This document shows, one piece after another, positions 16,593 to 25,079 of a stretch of DNA of 64,000 bases. How positions within the stretch are numbered: position 1 is the stretch's first letter; each line of letters starts with the position of its first letter. Source of the stretch: Holophaga sp. (lineage in GTDB: Bacteria; Acidobacteriota; Holophagae; Holophagales; Holophagaceae); NCBI GenBank assembly GCA_016715205.1, contig JADKBC010000007.1, positions 62,001-126,000 of the forward strand. The letters are read 5' to 3'. A model generated the notes under the pieces. It saw only the letters and a list, made by a program, of their open reading frames with translations. It made no database searches and was not told the origin of the DNA. The translations under genes were made by a program, and so were the position numbers.

Positions 16593-18854
16593 TTATGAGG
16601 GCGAGTACGATGCCTCGGTGAGGCCGCAGGATCCACATCGCAAGAAAAACTGCCCCTTCCGGGTACTTGGGATCACCCGTGTGGGTTGCCCACAGCTTGC
16701 ACAGGGGCGCGCCTCTGGCTGGCTTTCCAGGGGCTTATCATCCTGCCAGCGCTGGCAGGTGATGCAGATCCTCGAGCCGGATTTCGTGGTGCGTACCGGG
16801 CCTTGGCAATGGCGGCAGGCGAGCAGGGGCTTGCCCTCTGGATCGCAATCAAAGGCCACCCGGCACTCTGCGCCGCTGCACTTGGCGTAGTGCTTGCCTT
16901 CCCAATCCCGGAGACGCAGTTCGGCCCCGCAGGTTGGACAAGGGCCGATCACAGGGCCAAAGGCCCGGCGAGAGCCGGTTGGCGCGGCGGCCTTGATTTG
17001 GCTCACCAGGTCGGTGACAAAGGTTTTGACATCACCCATGAAGGTCTCGCGCTGGGTTTCCCCGCGCCGCATGCGCTCCAGCCGAGCTTCCCATTCCCCC
17101 GTAAGCTGCGGTGATTTCAGGCTCTCGGCGTGCAGACCTCGGATCAGCTCGATGCCTTTTTCGGTGGGCTGGAGGATGTTGCGCTTGCGGGCCACGTACT
17201 GGCGTTTGAGCAGTGTTTCAATGATGGAGGCCCGCGTGGCAGGCGTGCCCAGGCCGCAATCTTTCATGGCGCCCTTGAGCTCATCGTCGCCCAGTTCGCG
17301 CCCTGCACCCTGCATGGCAGCAAGGAGGTCGCCCTCGGTCATGCGTTTGGGAGGTGAGGTTTTACCGGGCTTGGGCGTGAGTTCTTTGACTTCAGCCGTC
17401 TGGCCTTTGGCGACCAGGGGCAGGGTGCCTGCGTCTTCTTCAGGCGCCTCGGAGTCGCCGTCCTCGGCCTCGGGGTCAGCCTTTTTAGCTTCTTTCTTGG
17501 GCCTGGCATGGGGTGGATCAATGGCCGACCAACCCAATTCCTTCACCACGGTACCCGTTGTTTTGAAGGTTTCCTTGGCGATCTTGGTGATGATCGTGGT
17601 CTTGGCCTCGATACGCTCCGGGAAGAAAGCCGCAAGAAATCGTCGTGCGATGAGCTCGTAGAGTTTCAGCCCATCGCCGCTCAGGTTGTGCGCCGCGTTT
17701 TCCGTGGGCACCAGGGCCGAGTGGTCTTCCACTTCCTTGTCATCCACGAATCGCTTGTCCAGTTTTACGGGCCAGCGGCTGCGCAGGTCTTCCACAAAGG
17801 GCTTCAAGTCCGTGATCTGTCCTTGAGCGATGGCCCGGATCCAGCCGGGAATCTTGGCGGCATCTGCTTCGGTCAAGTGCCTGGAATTGGTGCGCGGGTA
17901 GCTGATCAGTTTGGCTTCGTAAAGGGTTTGCGCCACTTCCAGCGTGTGTTCTGCGGTGAAGCCGAACCGCTTGTTGGCTTCCTTCTGCAGGGCCGTGAGG
18001 TCGTAGAGCAGTTCGGGGCGGAGTTTGGTGGTCTTGCCTGTGACCGAGGCCACCACGCCGGGGTGCCCAGCAAGGCTGGCGGCCGTGGCTTTGGCATCCT
18101 CCTCGCGGTCGAAACGATCCTGTTCTTTGCCATCGTGTTTGGTGAACCACTTGCCCTTGTAGATGCCCTCTGGCGTGGCGAAGAGCGCCCAGAGAGTCCA
18201 GAAATCCTTGGGCACGAAATTCGTGATTTCCAGTTCGCGATTGACCAGGATCGCCAAGGTCGGCGTCTGCACCCGGCCGATGGAATACACGCCCTCGCCC
18301 CCGGAGCGTTGCATGACGATGGTTTGGGCGCGGGTGCAGTTGATGCCCACGAGCCAATCGGACTCCTGTCGACTGCGGGCCGCATCCCGCAGGCCCAGGT
18401 AGGCTTGACCAGGTTTCATCTGGCCGTAGGCCTCGCGAATGGCACCGTCCGTCAGGCTGGAGGTCCAGAAGCGCAGTACCGGCTTGGCACATCCGGCGAG
18501 GCGATACACGAGGTCAAAAATCAATTCCCCTTCGCGCCCGGCGTCCGTGGCATTCACTACTTCGTGCACGTCATCCCGGGTCAGCAAACGGGCCACCACG
18601 TCGAACTGATCCTTGGTCTGGGCAATGGGCGCATAGGCGAATTCAGGGGGAAAGATCGGCACTGAATCCAGGCGCCATTGCTTGAGCGCAGGATCGTAGC
18701 CTTCGGGGGGCAGGGATTCCACCAGGTGGCCGATGCACCAGGTGACGATAAGCTTGTCGCCCTGGATGGAGCTACGCCCGCTCCCAGACAGGCCTAGTGC
18801 GGCCGCGATGGCGCGGCCCATGCTGGGTTTTTCGGCGACGATCAGACGGACCAT
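16593..18854 (-). CDS. topB: DNA topoisomerase III
   Basis: A 753-residue type IA topoisomerase. The N-terminal TOPRIM domain begins with LIVAEKPSMGRAIAAALG and contains DAGREGELIF. The catalytic tyrosine lies in LISYPRTNSRHL. An acidic, low-complexity insert (KKADPEAEDGDSEAPEEDAG) interrupts the middle. The C-terminus is cysteine-rich, with several Cys pairs (CPTCGAELRLRDW; CRHCQGPV; CITCQRW; CASCGQPT; CGSCGLTEA) forming zinc ribbons. Relaxes and decatenates single-stranded DNA. Downstream of the phosphoribosyltransferase-like gene by 20 bp and upstream of the PilT-like gene by 69 bp. Confidence 0.93.
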   Translation of the reverse strand: MVRLIVAEKPSMGRAIAAALGLSGSGRSSIQGDKLIVTWCIGHLVESLPPEGYDPALKQWRLDSVPIFPPEFAYAPIAQTKDQFDVVARLLTRDDVHEVVNATDAGREGELIFDLVYRLAGCAKPVLRFWTSSLTDGAIREAYGQMKPGQAYLGLRDAARSRQESDWLVGINCTRAQTIVMQRSGGEGVYSIGRVQTPTLAILVNRELEITNFVPKDFWTLWALFATPEGIYKGKWFTKHDGKEQDRFDREEDAKATAASLAGHPGVVASVTGKTTKLRPELLYDLTALQKEANKRFGFTAEHTLEVAQTLYEAKLISYPRTNSRHLTEADAAKIPGWIRAIAQGQITDLKPFVEDLRSRWPVKLDKRFVDDKEVEDHSALVPTENAAHNLSGDGLKLYELIARRFLAAFFPERIEAKTTIITKIAKETFKTTGTVVKELGWSAIDPPHARPKKEAKKADPEAEDGDSEAPEEDAGTLPLVAKGQTAEVKELTPKPGKTSPPKRMTEGDLLAAMQGAGRELGDDELKGAMKDCGLGTPATRASIIETLLKRQYVARKRNILQPTEKGIELIRGLHAESLKSPQLTGEWEARLERMRRGETQRETFMGDVKTFVTDLVSQIKAAAPTGSRRAFGPVIGPCPTCGAELRLRDWEGKHYAKCSGAECRVAFDCDPEGKPLLACRHCQGPVRTTKSGSRICITCQRWQDDKPLESQPEARPCASCGQPTRVIPSTRKGQFFLRCGSCGLTEASYSPS

Positions 18855-18874
18855 GGAACCATTCTACGTGACCG

Positions 18875-19753
18875 TTAGTCGTACCAGACCTGCCCCGTGA
18901 AATCGGGCCGGAACGAGGAATGGCCGTGCCTCAAGACACCGGCAGAGTGGGATTCGGCAAAAAAGGGCGCCAGAAAATTCGTGAAATGGGTCAGGGTGGT
19001 GCCCTTGGCCACATCCTCGTCAAAGAGCAGCACGGGGCCTTTCCGGTAGGCATTGAGAAAGGCTAGGTCGCTCTGGGAAATGATGGGGGCCGTGTCCTTG
19101 CGCTTGAACATGGAAAACCGCACGAAGTAGAGCGGCGCATCCAGCAGGTTGGCCAGCATCAGCCCCGACATGATGGAACCATGGGCTGCGCCCACAATGG
19201 CTGCAGGTTGAAAGGCCTTGGAAACAGATTCCGCCAGGGCCGTAATCTTGCGTGGCTCCGAGGCTCGCCAGGTGTATTTATCCATGGTGCTGGTGAAAAT
19301 GAAATCGGCCACGCCCGCGGGCACGGTGGTCGCAAAGGCCGCCAATTTTGCGGGTGCGCCGGGTTCCAGGGCGAACACAGCCCGGGCCACAGCAATGGAT
19401 TCCAGAAAAAATACCTGGGCTTGGTTCACCAGGTCGCTGGGGTAGGTCACCTGGAGGCGTGTTTTGTCGCTGACTTCAAAATAGTGGGTGGCGTCCAACG
19501 GGAGGCCCTGTTCCACGCAGATCTTGTAGTTGAGCGCCACATTCACCAGCGCTGGCGCGAGCAGGTACAGCTCCAGGCAATCCTTCCAGAAGGCTGGCGG
19601 CATGGGGGCGGGATCCGCCAGGGCGGCGTCTTTTCCGGGAAGAATGTTGGTCAGCAGATGGCCCAGGCGGTGGATGGCCTCCTGATAGGAAACCTCGAAG
19701 GCCATGGCCTCGGGCGGATGTTCCCAGTCGGAATACAGCAGGCGGTGCAGCAT
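18875..19753 (-). CDS. phosphoribosyltransferase-like protein, unknown substrate
   Basis: A 292-residue protein with a PRPP-binding-type loop near the C-terminus (PVLLFDEDVAKGTTLTHF), the classical type I phosphoribosyltransferase signature. The N-terminal half (about 1-170) is helical and not recognised. Earlier stretch AAIVGAAHGSIMSGLMLANLLDAPLYFVRFS fits the PRT fold. ATG 19753 has AGGA 6 bases upstream. No biosynthetic neighbours: topB follows in the same direction and exbD diverges. It could be a regulator or a salvage enzyme; function not assigned. Confidence 0.65.
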   Translation of the reverse strand: MLHRLLYSDWEHPPEAMAFEVSYQEAIHRLGHLLTNILPGKDAALADPAPMPPAFWKDCLELYLLAPALVNVALNYKICVEQGLPLDATHYFEVSDKTRLQVTYPSDLVNQAQVFFLESIAVARAVFALEPGAPAKLAAFATTVPAGVADFIFTSTMDKYTWRASEPRKITALAESVSKAFQPAAIVGAAHGSIMSGLMLANLLDAPLYFVRFSMFKRKDTAPIISQSDLAFLNAYRKGPVLLFDEDVAKGTTLTHFTNFLAPFFAESHSAGVLRHGHSSFRPDFTGQVWYD

Positions 19754-19798
19754 GCTTCATCCTAGCTGTAGACTGGAGGAGAAGCACAAGGAAGCCTC

Positions 19799-20224
19799 AT
19801 GGCCTTCACACCCGGAAGCAAGCGCGGCCAGATGGCCGATATCAACATGACGCCGATGATCGACGTCATGCTCGTGCTGCTCATCATTTTCATGGTGGCG
19901 GCGCCGATGCTCACCACGGGCGTGGATGTGAACCTGCCGGAAAGCCGCACGGGCAAAAGCCTGGAGAGCGAAGCCCTGGTGGTGACCTTGGTGCGCGATG
20001 GGCGCATCGAGTTCGAGAAGGGCTTCGTTCGCGAAGAACAGCTCAAGCGGCAACTCAAGCAGAAAGCCAGTGAAGGCCGCAAACGCCCCGTATTGGTGCG
20101 GGCGGACCATGCCATTCCCTATGGCCGCGTGATCACCGTGGTTGACGCCATCCGCGAAGCGGGCTTCACCCAAGTGGGCTTCGTCACCCAGGGCATCCCG
20201 GGTGAACCCGCCACCTCCAAATGA
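19799..20224 (+). CDS. ExbD/TolR family biopolymer transport protein
   Basis: A 141-residue protein with one transmembrane helix near the N-terminus (MIDVMLVLLIIFMVAAPML). The helix carries the essential Asp of the proton channel in MTPMIDVML, followed by a periplasmic domain. ExbD/TolR works with ExbB/TolQ to energise TonB or TolA. The tonB-like gene overlaps it by 4 bp (ATGA). The ExbB/TolQ partner is not adjacent; upstream lies a divergent unrelated gene. Whether it serves Ton or Tol cannot be decided from one subunit. Confidence 0.9.
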   Translation: MAFTPGSKRGQMADINMTPMIDVMLVLLIIFMVAAPMLTTGVDVNLPESRTGKSLESEALVVTLVRDGRIEFEKGFVREEQLKRQLKQKASEGRKRPVLVRADHAIPYGRVITVVDAIREAGFTQVGFVTQGIPGEPATSK

Positions 20225-21036
20225 GCCAGGATCTCTATCACCTTCTGCAGAGCCGATCCCGCATCGGCGTGATGAGCTGGACCACGGGCATCGCCCTGAG
20301 CGCCGGATTGCACCTGCTGGTGGTGGGCGCTTTCCTGGTGGTTCCCAAGGCCACCGCTAAATCGGAAGATGTCAAAGTGACCTGGGTTACGCTGCCCGCC
20401 ATGGGGTCGCCAGGGCCGTCGGGCGGCAGCGCGGCCATGGAGGAAGGCACCCAGGGCGAGCGGGTGCGGCGGGTGGAAGCCGTGGCGCCAAAGATTGAAG
20501 AAAAGGCCGGAAGTTCGGTGACTCCCAATGTGTTCGGCACCAAGAAATCCGCCCCTGCCAAGGGCACCAGCCTGGATCCCGCAAGCATGGGCAAGGCCCC
20601 CGTGGCCAGCAAGGGCGCCAACCCCGCCGCCAATCCCACGCCGGGGGCCGCGGGGAAGGGCACCGGTGGCGGCATTGGCGAAGGCACGGGCATTCCGGGC
20701 CTGAAGGCCAGCGGTGGCGTGCAGGGCGGCGTGGGGCTCATTGGTGACCTGGAGGGCAACTTCCCCTTCACCTGGTACCTTCAGCAGGTCCAGAATCGCA
20801 TCACGGGAAACTGGAACCGCATTAGCAATGCCCAGGGGCGCGTGCAGATCTATTTTCGGATCCGCCGGGATGGCTCCCTTGAAGGCATCCGGGTGGAAAG
20901 CCCCAGCGGCAATCCAGGTCTGGATCAGAGTGCCCTGCTGGCCGTGCGCCGCTCCGATCCCCTGCCACGGCTGCCGGATAGCTTTGAGGGGCCGTCGCTG
21001 GGCGTCCGGTTCTGGTTCAGCTATTTAGGGAACTAA
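20221..21036 (+). CDS. TonB/TolA-type energy-transducing protein
   Basis: A 271-residue protein with one N-terminal membrane helix (ALSAGLHLLVVGAFLVV), a long low-complexity linker rich in Gly, Ala, Pro and Lys (about residues 60-170) and a C-terminal TonB-like domain. That domain contains YLQQVQNRITGNWNRIS and VQIYFRIRRDGSLEGIRVESPSG. It spans the periplasm to couple the ExbD motor to outer-membrane partners. Start overlaps the exbD stop by 4 bp. The 3' end overlaps the convergent RsbW-like gene by 4 bp. TonB versus TolA is not resolved. Confidence 0.85.
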   Translation: MSQDLYHLLQSRSRIGVMSWTTGIALSAGLHLLVVGAFLVVPKATAKSEDVKVTWVTLPAMGSPGPSGGSAAMEEGTQGERVRRVEAVAPKIEEKAGSSVTPNVFGTKKSAPAKGTSLDPASMGKAPVASKGANPAANPTPGAAGKGTGGGIGEGTGIPGLKASGGVQGGVGLIGDLEGNFPFTWYLQQVQNRITGNWNRISNAQGRVQIYFRIRRDGSLEGIRVESPSGNPGLDQSALLAVRRSDPLPRLPDSFEGPSLGVRFWFSYLGN

Positions 21037-21476
21037 AGTTCCGCACCTTCCTGGTGCCGCCGATTCTTCACCAACACCAAGGTGCTGCCGGTGGGCGTGC
21101 GGTGCAGTTCCACCAGATCCATAACCTGTTTCATGAAAAACACGCCGCGCCCACCGGGCTTGAGGAGGTTTTCGGGCAGGTTGGGGTTGGGGATGGTGTC
21201 CAGATCCACGCCAGTGCCCTGGTCTTCAATGCGAATCTCGATCTTCTGGGGGCTGGGATCGAAGGTAACCTTGACAACCTTCTGCTTATCCAGCTTGTTG
21301 CCATGACGCATGGCGTTGGCGATGCCTTCCTGGATGGCCAGCCACAGGCGCTCACCGTCCTCGTGGCTGAAACTCAAGTGCTTCAGCAGTTCCGAGCCCA
21401 CCACCTGGATCAGGTCGATGAAGCGCAGGTCCGTGTTGCAGGTCAATGTGACGGGCAGGAGCGGAGGAGCGGCCAT
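21033..21476 (-). CDS. RsbW-like ATP-binding protein (anti-sigma-type kinase)
   Basis: A 147-residue GHKL ATPase of the HATPase_c_2 type. Visible boxes: N box EGIANAMRHGN, G1 box EDQGTGVD, G2 box GGRGVFFMKQVMD. Such small stand-alone proteins usually are serine kinases that bind sigma factors or anti-anti-sigma partners in phosphatase-controlled switches. No partner STAS-domain or sigma-factor gene is adjacent. GAGG lies 9 bases before the ATG. Target unknown. Confidence 0.85.
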   Translation of the reverse strand: MAAPPLLPVTLTCNTDLRFIDLIQVVGSELLKHLSFSHEDGERLWLAIQEGIANAMRHGNKLDKQKVVKVTFDPSPQKIEIRIEDQGTGVDLDTIPNPNLPENLLKPGGRGVFFMKQVMDLVELHRTPTGSTLVLVKNRRHQEGAEL

Positions 21477-21609
21477 GTCAAAATACCTCGGGAGCCAAGT
21501 GGTCCGAAGGTCTTAAATTACTTGGATTTTTGAAAAAAACGAGCCTGATTTTTTGAGCCCATCCATCGTAATGCGAGGCCAAACCTGGAATTACGGCCTG
21601 CAAACGGCT

Positions 21610-21641
21610 ATTCTTGAATGCTGACCATGTTGGTCAAGAAT
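21610..21641 (+). promoter_or_regulatory. overlapping inverted repeats just before ispH ribosome-binding site
   Basis: ATTCTTGA (21610-21617) and TCAAGAAT (21634-21641) are perfect complements. Inside them TGACC (21622-21626) pairs with GGTCA (21632-21636), a mutually exclusive alternative because TCA is shared. The structure ends one base before the GGGGA ribosome-binding sequence. It may be an operator or a translational control hairpin; no ligand or regulator is suggested. Confidence 0.35.
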
Positions 21642-21652
21642 TGGGGATCTCC

Positions 21653-23371
21653 ATGAAGGTGGTGGTGGCCAAGACAGCGGGCTTTTGCTGGGGGGTTCGG
21701 CGCGCCATGGACGCGGTGCTGGAGGCTTCCGCCCGGAGCGATGGCCAGGAAGTCCAGACCCTCGGTCCCTTGATTCACAATCCCCAGGCCCTGGCCCTCA
21801 TCGGCAAGCGGGGCGTGGCCATTGCTGAATCCCCCGCCGAGGTGAAGAACGGCACGGTGGTCATCCGCGCGCACGGCATTCCCATTCAGGATTTGCGCGG
21901 GTTAAAGGAGCGGCAGACCCGGGGCGAATTGAAGATCGTCAACGCCACGTGCCCCGAGGTGGCCAAGGTCCACAGCAAGATCAAGAAATGGAGCCCCAAG
22001 GGCCACTTCACCATCATCCTTGGCAGTCATGGGCACGCGGAGAGCGTGGCCCACCAGAGTTTCGCTGAACACGGCAGCATAATCGTGGCCAACATGGCCG
22101 AAGCCCAAGCCCTGACCGACGACCAACTCAAGAAATCCCTTCTGGTGGCTCAGACTACGTTTACCGTGAAGGATTTTCAGGAGATTGCCGCGTATCTGCA
22201 GACTCGGTCCAACGATATTGTGGTGGAAAATACCATCTGCGAAGACACGTGGCGGCGCCAGGCCGAAGCCCGGGAAGTGGCGGCCAAGGTGGATGCGGTG
22301 GTGATCGTGGGGGGCAAGAATTCCGCGAATACGCGGCATTTGGCCGAGTTGGCCCATCAGTACGGCAAGCCCAGCCAGTTTGTGGAAACGGCAGCAGAGC
22401 TCGATCTGGGCGCCTTCAAAGGCACGGAGACCGTGGGGGTTTTGGCAGGCGCGTCCACGCCGACCTGGCTGGTGGAGGAAGTGGTGGCCGCGCTAGAACA
22501 GTTGAGCCAGGGGCCGCGTCGCTTCGCCCGCCTCTTCAAGAGCGGCTTTGCGGTGCCGCTGCGTCTGGCTCTGGGAGCGGCCGTGATGTCCCTGGGCGTA
22601 CATGCCTGGATGGGGATCACCAAGACATGGCAATACCCGACCATCACGGGTTTGTACGTGCTCGGCATGTTCATGCTGGCTCCCTTCGTGGATCCCATGG
22701 GTGTTGGTGCCCGCGGCCCGGCCCGGGCGCGGGTCCTGGAACGGCATCGGAATCTATTGGTGGCCACGGGCTTGGTGAGCTTGGTGGGCGCCCTTGGGTT
22801 TGCCCTGTGGCAAGGCATCGGATCTTTCCTGATGGTGGGTATCGCGGCGGCCTTCGGGTTGGCGTACAAACGCCACCTCCGACTGGGAAACCTGAACCTC
22901 AGCCTTGCGGCCATTCCTGGTTCCAAGGATGTGCTGGTGAGCCTTGCCCTGGCCATTGTGGCGGTGGCCCTGCCCATGTGGCATCACGGCTCCGAGTGGG
23001 GTTTCCGGGCCTGGGCTGGGATCGTCTTTGTTACTGCCCTGGTTTTCGCCCGAACTTCCATTCGCAACATCCAGGATCTGCAGAATGATCAAATTCAGGG
23101 CAGGGAAACCCTTCCCATGCTGCTCGGCCGCCAGGCTACCAAGGCCGTGTTGGGGGTGGTGTTGACCTTGGCCTTCCTGGGAACAGCCTGGATGACGTTG
23201 CAAATGGGGCTGCCACGTCCCTGGTTGCCCCTCACCATTTTGGCCGTGAGCGCCGCCTATCCCATGGTGCACCTGTGGTTGTTGCACGAGCGTTTCACCG
23301 CCGGGCAGCGCCCCTTTGACCCACCTCTGGAATTGGCGTTCTATCTTGTCGGGCTGTTGGCGGTGGTTTGA
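21653..23371 (+). CDS. ispH: IspH fused to a UbiA-like membrane domain
   Basis: A 572-residue fusion. Residues 1-285 are 4-hydroxy-3-methylbut-2-enyl diphosphate reductase, last enzyme of the MEP isoprenoid pathway, with its three [4Fe-4S] cysteines in AGFCWGVRRAM, NATCPEV and NTICEDTWRRQ. Residues ~295-572 hold about eight hydrophobic helices and a UbiA prenyltransferase-type second motif (DLQNDQIQGRETLP, near residue 475). The expected first Asp-rich motif is degenerate (FVDPMGVGARGPARAR), so catalytic prenyl transfer is uncertain. ATG 21653 follows GGGGA; the TTG at 21614 is rejected. No stop or frame change separates the halves. The fusion would place isoprenoid-precursor production at the membrane. 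Confidence 0.88.
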   Translation: MKVVVAKTAGFCWGVRRAMDAVLEASARSDGQEVQTLGPLIHNPQALALIGKRGVAIAESPAEVKNGTVVIRAHGIPIQDLRGLKERQTRGELKIVNATCPEVAKVHSKIKKWSPKGHFTIILGSHGHAESVAHQSFAEHGSIIVANMAEAQALTDDQLKKSLLVAQTTFTVKDFQEIAAYLQTRSNDIVVENTICEDTWRRQAEAREVAAKVDAVVIVGGKNSANTRHLAELAHQYGKPSQFVETAAELDLGAFKGTETVGVLAGASTPTWLVEEVVAALEQLSQGPRRFARLFKSGFAVPLRLALGAAVMSLGVHAWMGITKTWQYPTITGLYVLGMFMLAPFVDPMGVGARGPARARVLERHRNLLVATGLVSLVGALGFALWQGIGSFLMVGIAAAFGLAYKRHLRLGNLNLSLAAIPGSKDVLVSLALAIVAVALPMWHHGSEWGFRAWAGIVFVTALVFARTSIRNIQDLQNDQIQGRETLPMLLGRQATKAVLGVVLTLAFLGTAWMTLQMGLPRPWLPLTILAVSAAYPMVHLWLLHERFTAGQRPFDPPLELAFYLVGLLAVV

Positions 23372-23383
23372 TAAAGTGATGGC

Positions 23384-24277
23384 ATGACGATCCTGGAAAG
23401 CCCGTGGTTTCTGCTGCTGTTGCCGATGCTCTCCCTCGGCCTGTTTCTGGTGGCGCGGACGCGCAGGGTTCATTCGGCTTCCCTTCTCACCATGGCCCTC
23501 GCAACCTTGCTCCTGATGGGAGCAGGGATTTGGAATCGGTATGCCGGGGAGCGGGAAACCCTGATTTTCACTGCTGAGCGATTTCTGCCCTCAGCGGTGG
23601 AGTTGGATCAACTCCCCGCGTTGCCCACTGAAGCTAAAGACCCCGACGTGATGATGGTGATGCTGGGGGTGGGCGGGGCCCAGCCGCTGTTGGGCTTTCT
23701 GCATGCCCACGGCAGCACGGGTTTTCGTCGGGAGGAGCCCCAGGGACGCTTTGCGGTGATGTTCCGCGAAGCCATTGACCCGGCCCTGCTCCAGACCCTC
23801 AAACCCCATTTGCCCATTGCGCAGCGTTTGGTGGCCTCATGGGGCCATGAAACCCGAGAGGAGGCCGCTGAACCCGGCAAGACTCTGGAGACCCCCAGCG
23901 GGTCATTTCGGGTGGTGGCCTTGTTCCCGGATTTCGAAGTGCGACCGGATGCCCAGGGGCGCCCCGTCATGGGGACCCGCTCCCAGGAGTCTCGGGATCC
24001 CTGGCTCGAAGTGGAGTATCTCCAACCCGGCCATGTTCCGAAACGCGTGCTGCTGAGTGCGCGACAGCCGGAACTCACGCAAAAGTTGAACGCCCCCAAT
24101 CTGCCCCCGGGCTTGAAGGTGGACTATCGTCGCGAAGGTGAGGAACTGCAGACGCGTTTTGTGGTCTTCACCCGGGAGGATCATCGCGTATCGGTAGTGG
24201 AAAATGGGGTCATCGTCCACTCCGAAGCCGCACGGCTGCCAATCGTCCCGTGGTGGTGGCGCCGGGCCTTTCGGTGA
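23384..24277 (+). CDS. membrane-anchored protein, N-terminal part of a frame-broken gene
   Basis: The first 297 residues of what appears to be one longer protein. Two hydrophobic helices lie at the N-terminus (FLLLLPMLSLGLFLVA and SLLTMALATLLLMGAGIW), then an extracytoplasmic domain (GSFRVVALFPDFEVRP; SRDPWLEVEYLQPG) that loosely recalls the periplasmic part of ResB-type cytochrome c biogenesis proteins. After SEAARL (ending at 24238) the frame runs into a short unlikely tail, PIVPWWWRRAFR. The continuation is in another frame, listed next. It begins 12 bp after the ispH fusion. Function not assigned. Confidence 0.65.
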   Translation: MTILESPWFLLLLPMLSLGLFLVARTRRVHSASLLTMALATLLLMGAGIWNRYAGERETLIFTAERFLPSAVELDQLPALPTEAKDPDVMMVMLGVGGAQPLLGFLHAHGSTGFRREEPQGRFAVMFREAIDPALLQTLKPHLPIAQRLVASWGHETREEAAEPGKTLETPSGSFRVVALFPDFEVRPDAQGRPVMGTRSQESRDPWLEVEYLQPGHVPKRVLLSARQPELTQKLNAPNLPPGLKVDYRREGEELQTRFVVFTREDHRVSVVENGVIVHSEAARLPIVPWWWRRAFR

Positions 24278-24726
24278 CGGCGCTGGGTTTTTTCGACCGC
24301 TTTGCTCCGGCATCGACCCTTGCCAATGCCGTTCCAGCGCTGCGGTTGAAGGTGGAAGACCGGGAGCGGGGTAGGGTGGAGCGGCTCTGGCTAAGGCCCA
24401 ATGACACACTCCCTGCGCCCTTTTTTACTGCCCAGGTGTGCGCAAAAATGCTGCCCCCAGAGCGAGCTTCCAAGCAGATCCACCTTGACGTTCGTGTGCG
24501 TGACGGGCGTGGCGCCGAGTGGCCTCCCCAGCTGGTTCATCTGGCAGAAAACGGCGCTGGCACTGCCTTGCACCTGCAGCGACGCCCAGCTGCGTGGCTT
24601 GCGTGGGGCGCTCTCCTTGTCTTTCTGGCTGGGGCAGGTCGCTGGCTGGTGCTTTGGCAACAGCAGCGGTCCGACTCTGCCCAGAGAAAAGTCGAACCCT
24701 TGACCACGGGCCACCCTGGTTCGTGA
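24241..24726 (+). CDS. C-terminal part of the frame-broken membrane protein gene
   Basis: Open frame whose product (NRPVVVAPGLSVTALGFFDR at its start) reads as the natural continuation of the preceding gene, ending in a single transmembrane helix (WGALLVFLAGAGRWLVLW). As a separate gene it would have to start at GTG 24250, with no ribosome-binding site and inside the upstream gene. Restoring one base after CTGCC at about 24240 joins the two into a protein of about 460 residues with helices at both ends. A real frameshift, an assembly error or programmed slippage are all possible. Confidence 0.55.
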   Translation, partial: NRPVVVAPGLSVTALGFFDRFAPASTLANAVPALRLKVEDRERGRVERLWLRPNDTLPAPFFTAQVCAKMLPPERASKQIHLDVRVRDGRGAEWPPQLVHLAENGAGTALHLQRRPAAWLAWGALLVFLAGAGRWLVLWQQQRSDSAQRKVEPLTTGHPGS

Positions 24727-24765
24727 AACCTGCGCCCTGCGGGCGCCTTCTGGGAGGAGAACCTC

Positions 24766-25053
24766 ATGCGCATTCGCACCACCGCCCTCGTCATCGCCGG
24801 CGTGCTCGCCGGAGCCGTTCTGGGCTTTGCCGCCGCCGCAGCCACCTATCAGAAAACAGGGGTGGTAAAGGAAGTCGCCGCGGATAGCTTCACCCTTGAT
24901 CTGGGCAAGGAGGAATGGCGTTTCTATACGGAAGGCGCCACCCCAGGCAAGGACGCGATTAAGGCTGGCGCGAAAGTGACGGTCACCTACAAGCAGGTGG
25001 CCACCAAGATTGAAGCCAAGGAAGCAGCCAAGGCTCCCGCGAAGAAAAAATAA
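24766..25053 (+). CDS. small exported or membrane-anchored protein, unknown function
   Basis: A 95-residue protein with a long hydrophobic N-terminus (TALVIAGVLAGAVLGFAAAAA) that is a signal peptide or anchor. A small beta-rich domain follows (YQKTGVVKEVAADSFTLDLG), then a Lys/Ala-rich tail (EAKEAAKAPAKKK). GGAGGAGA lies before ATG 24766. No family recognised; the domain recalls small secreted beta-barrels that bind ions or nucleic acids, but this is not a claim. Confidence 0.75.
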   Translation: MRIRTTALVIAGVLAGAVLGFAAAAATYQKTGVVKEVAADSFTLDLGKEEWRFYTEGATPGKDAIKAGAKVTVTYKQVATKIEAKEAAKAPAKKK

Positions 25054-25079
25054 TGGCTCAATACCTAAAGGCAGGCTGT

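Noticed and set aside
16593..18854. topB as part of a mobile element
   Set aside because: No conjugation, integrase or plasmid genes flank it and its composition matches the surroundings.
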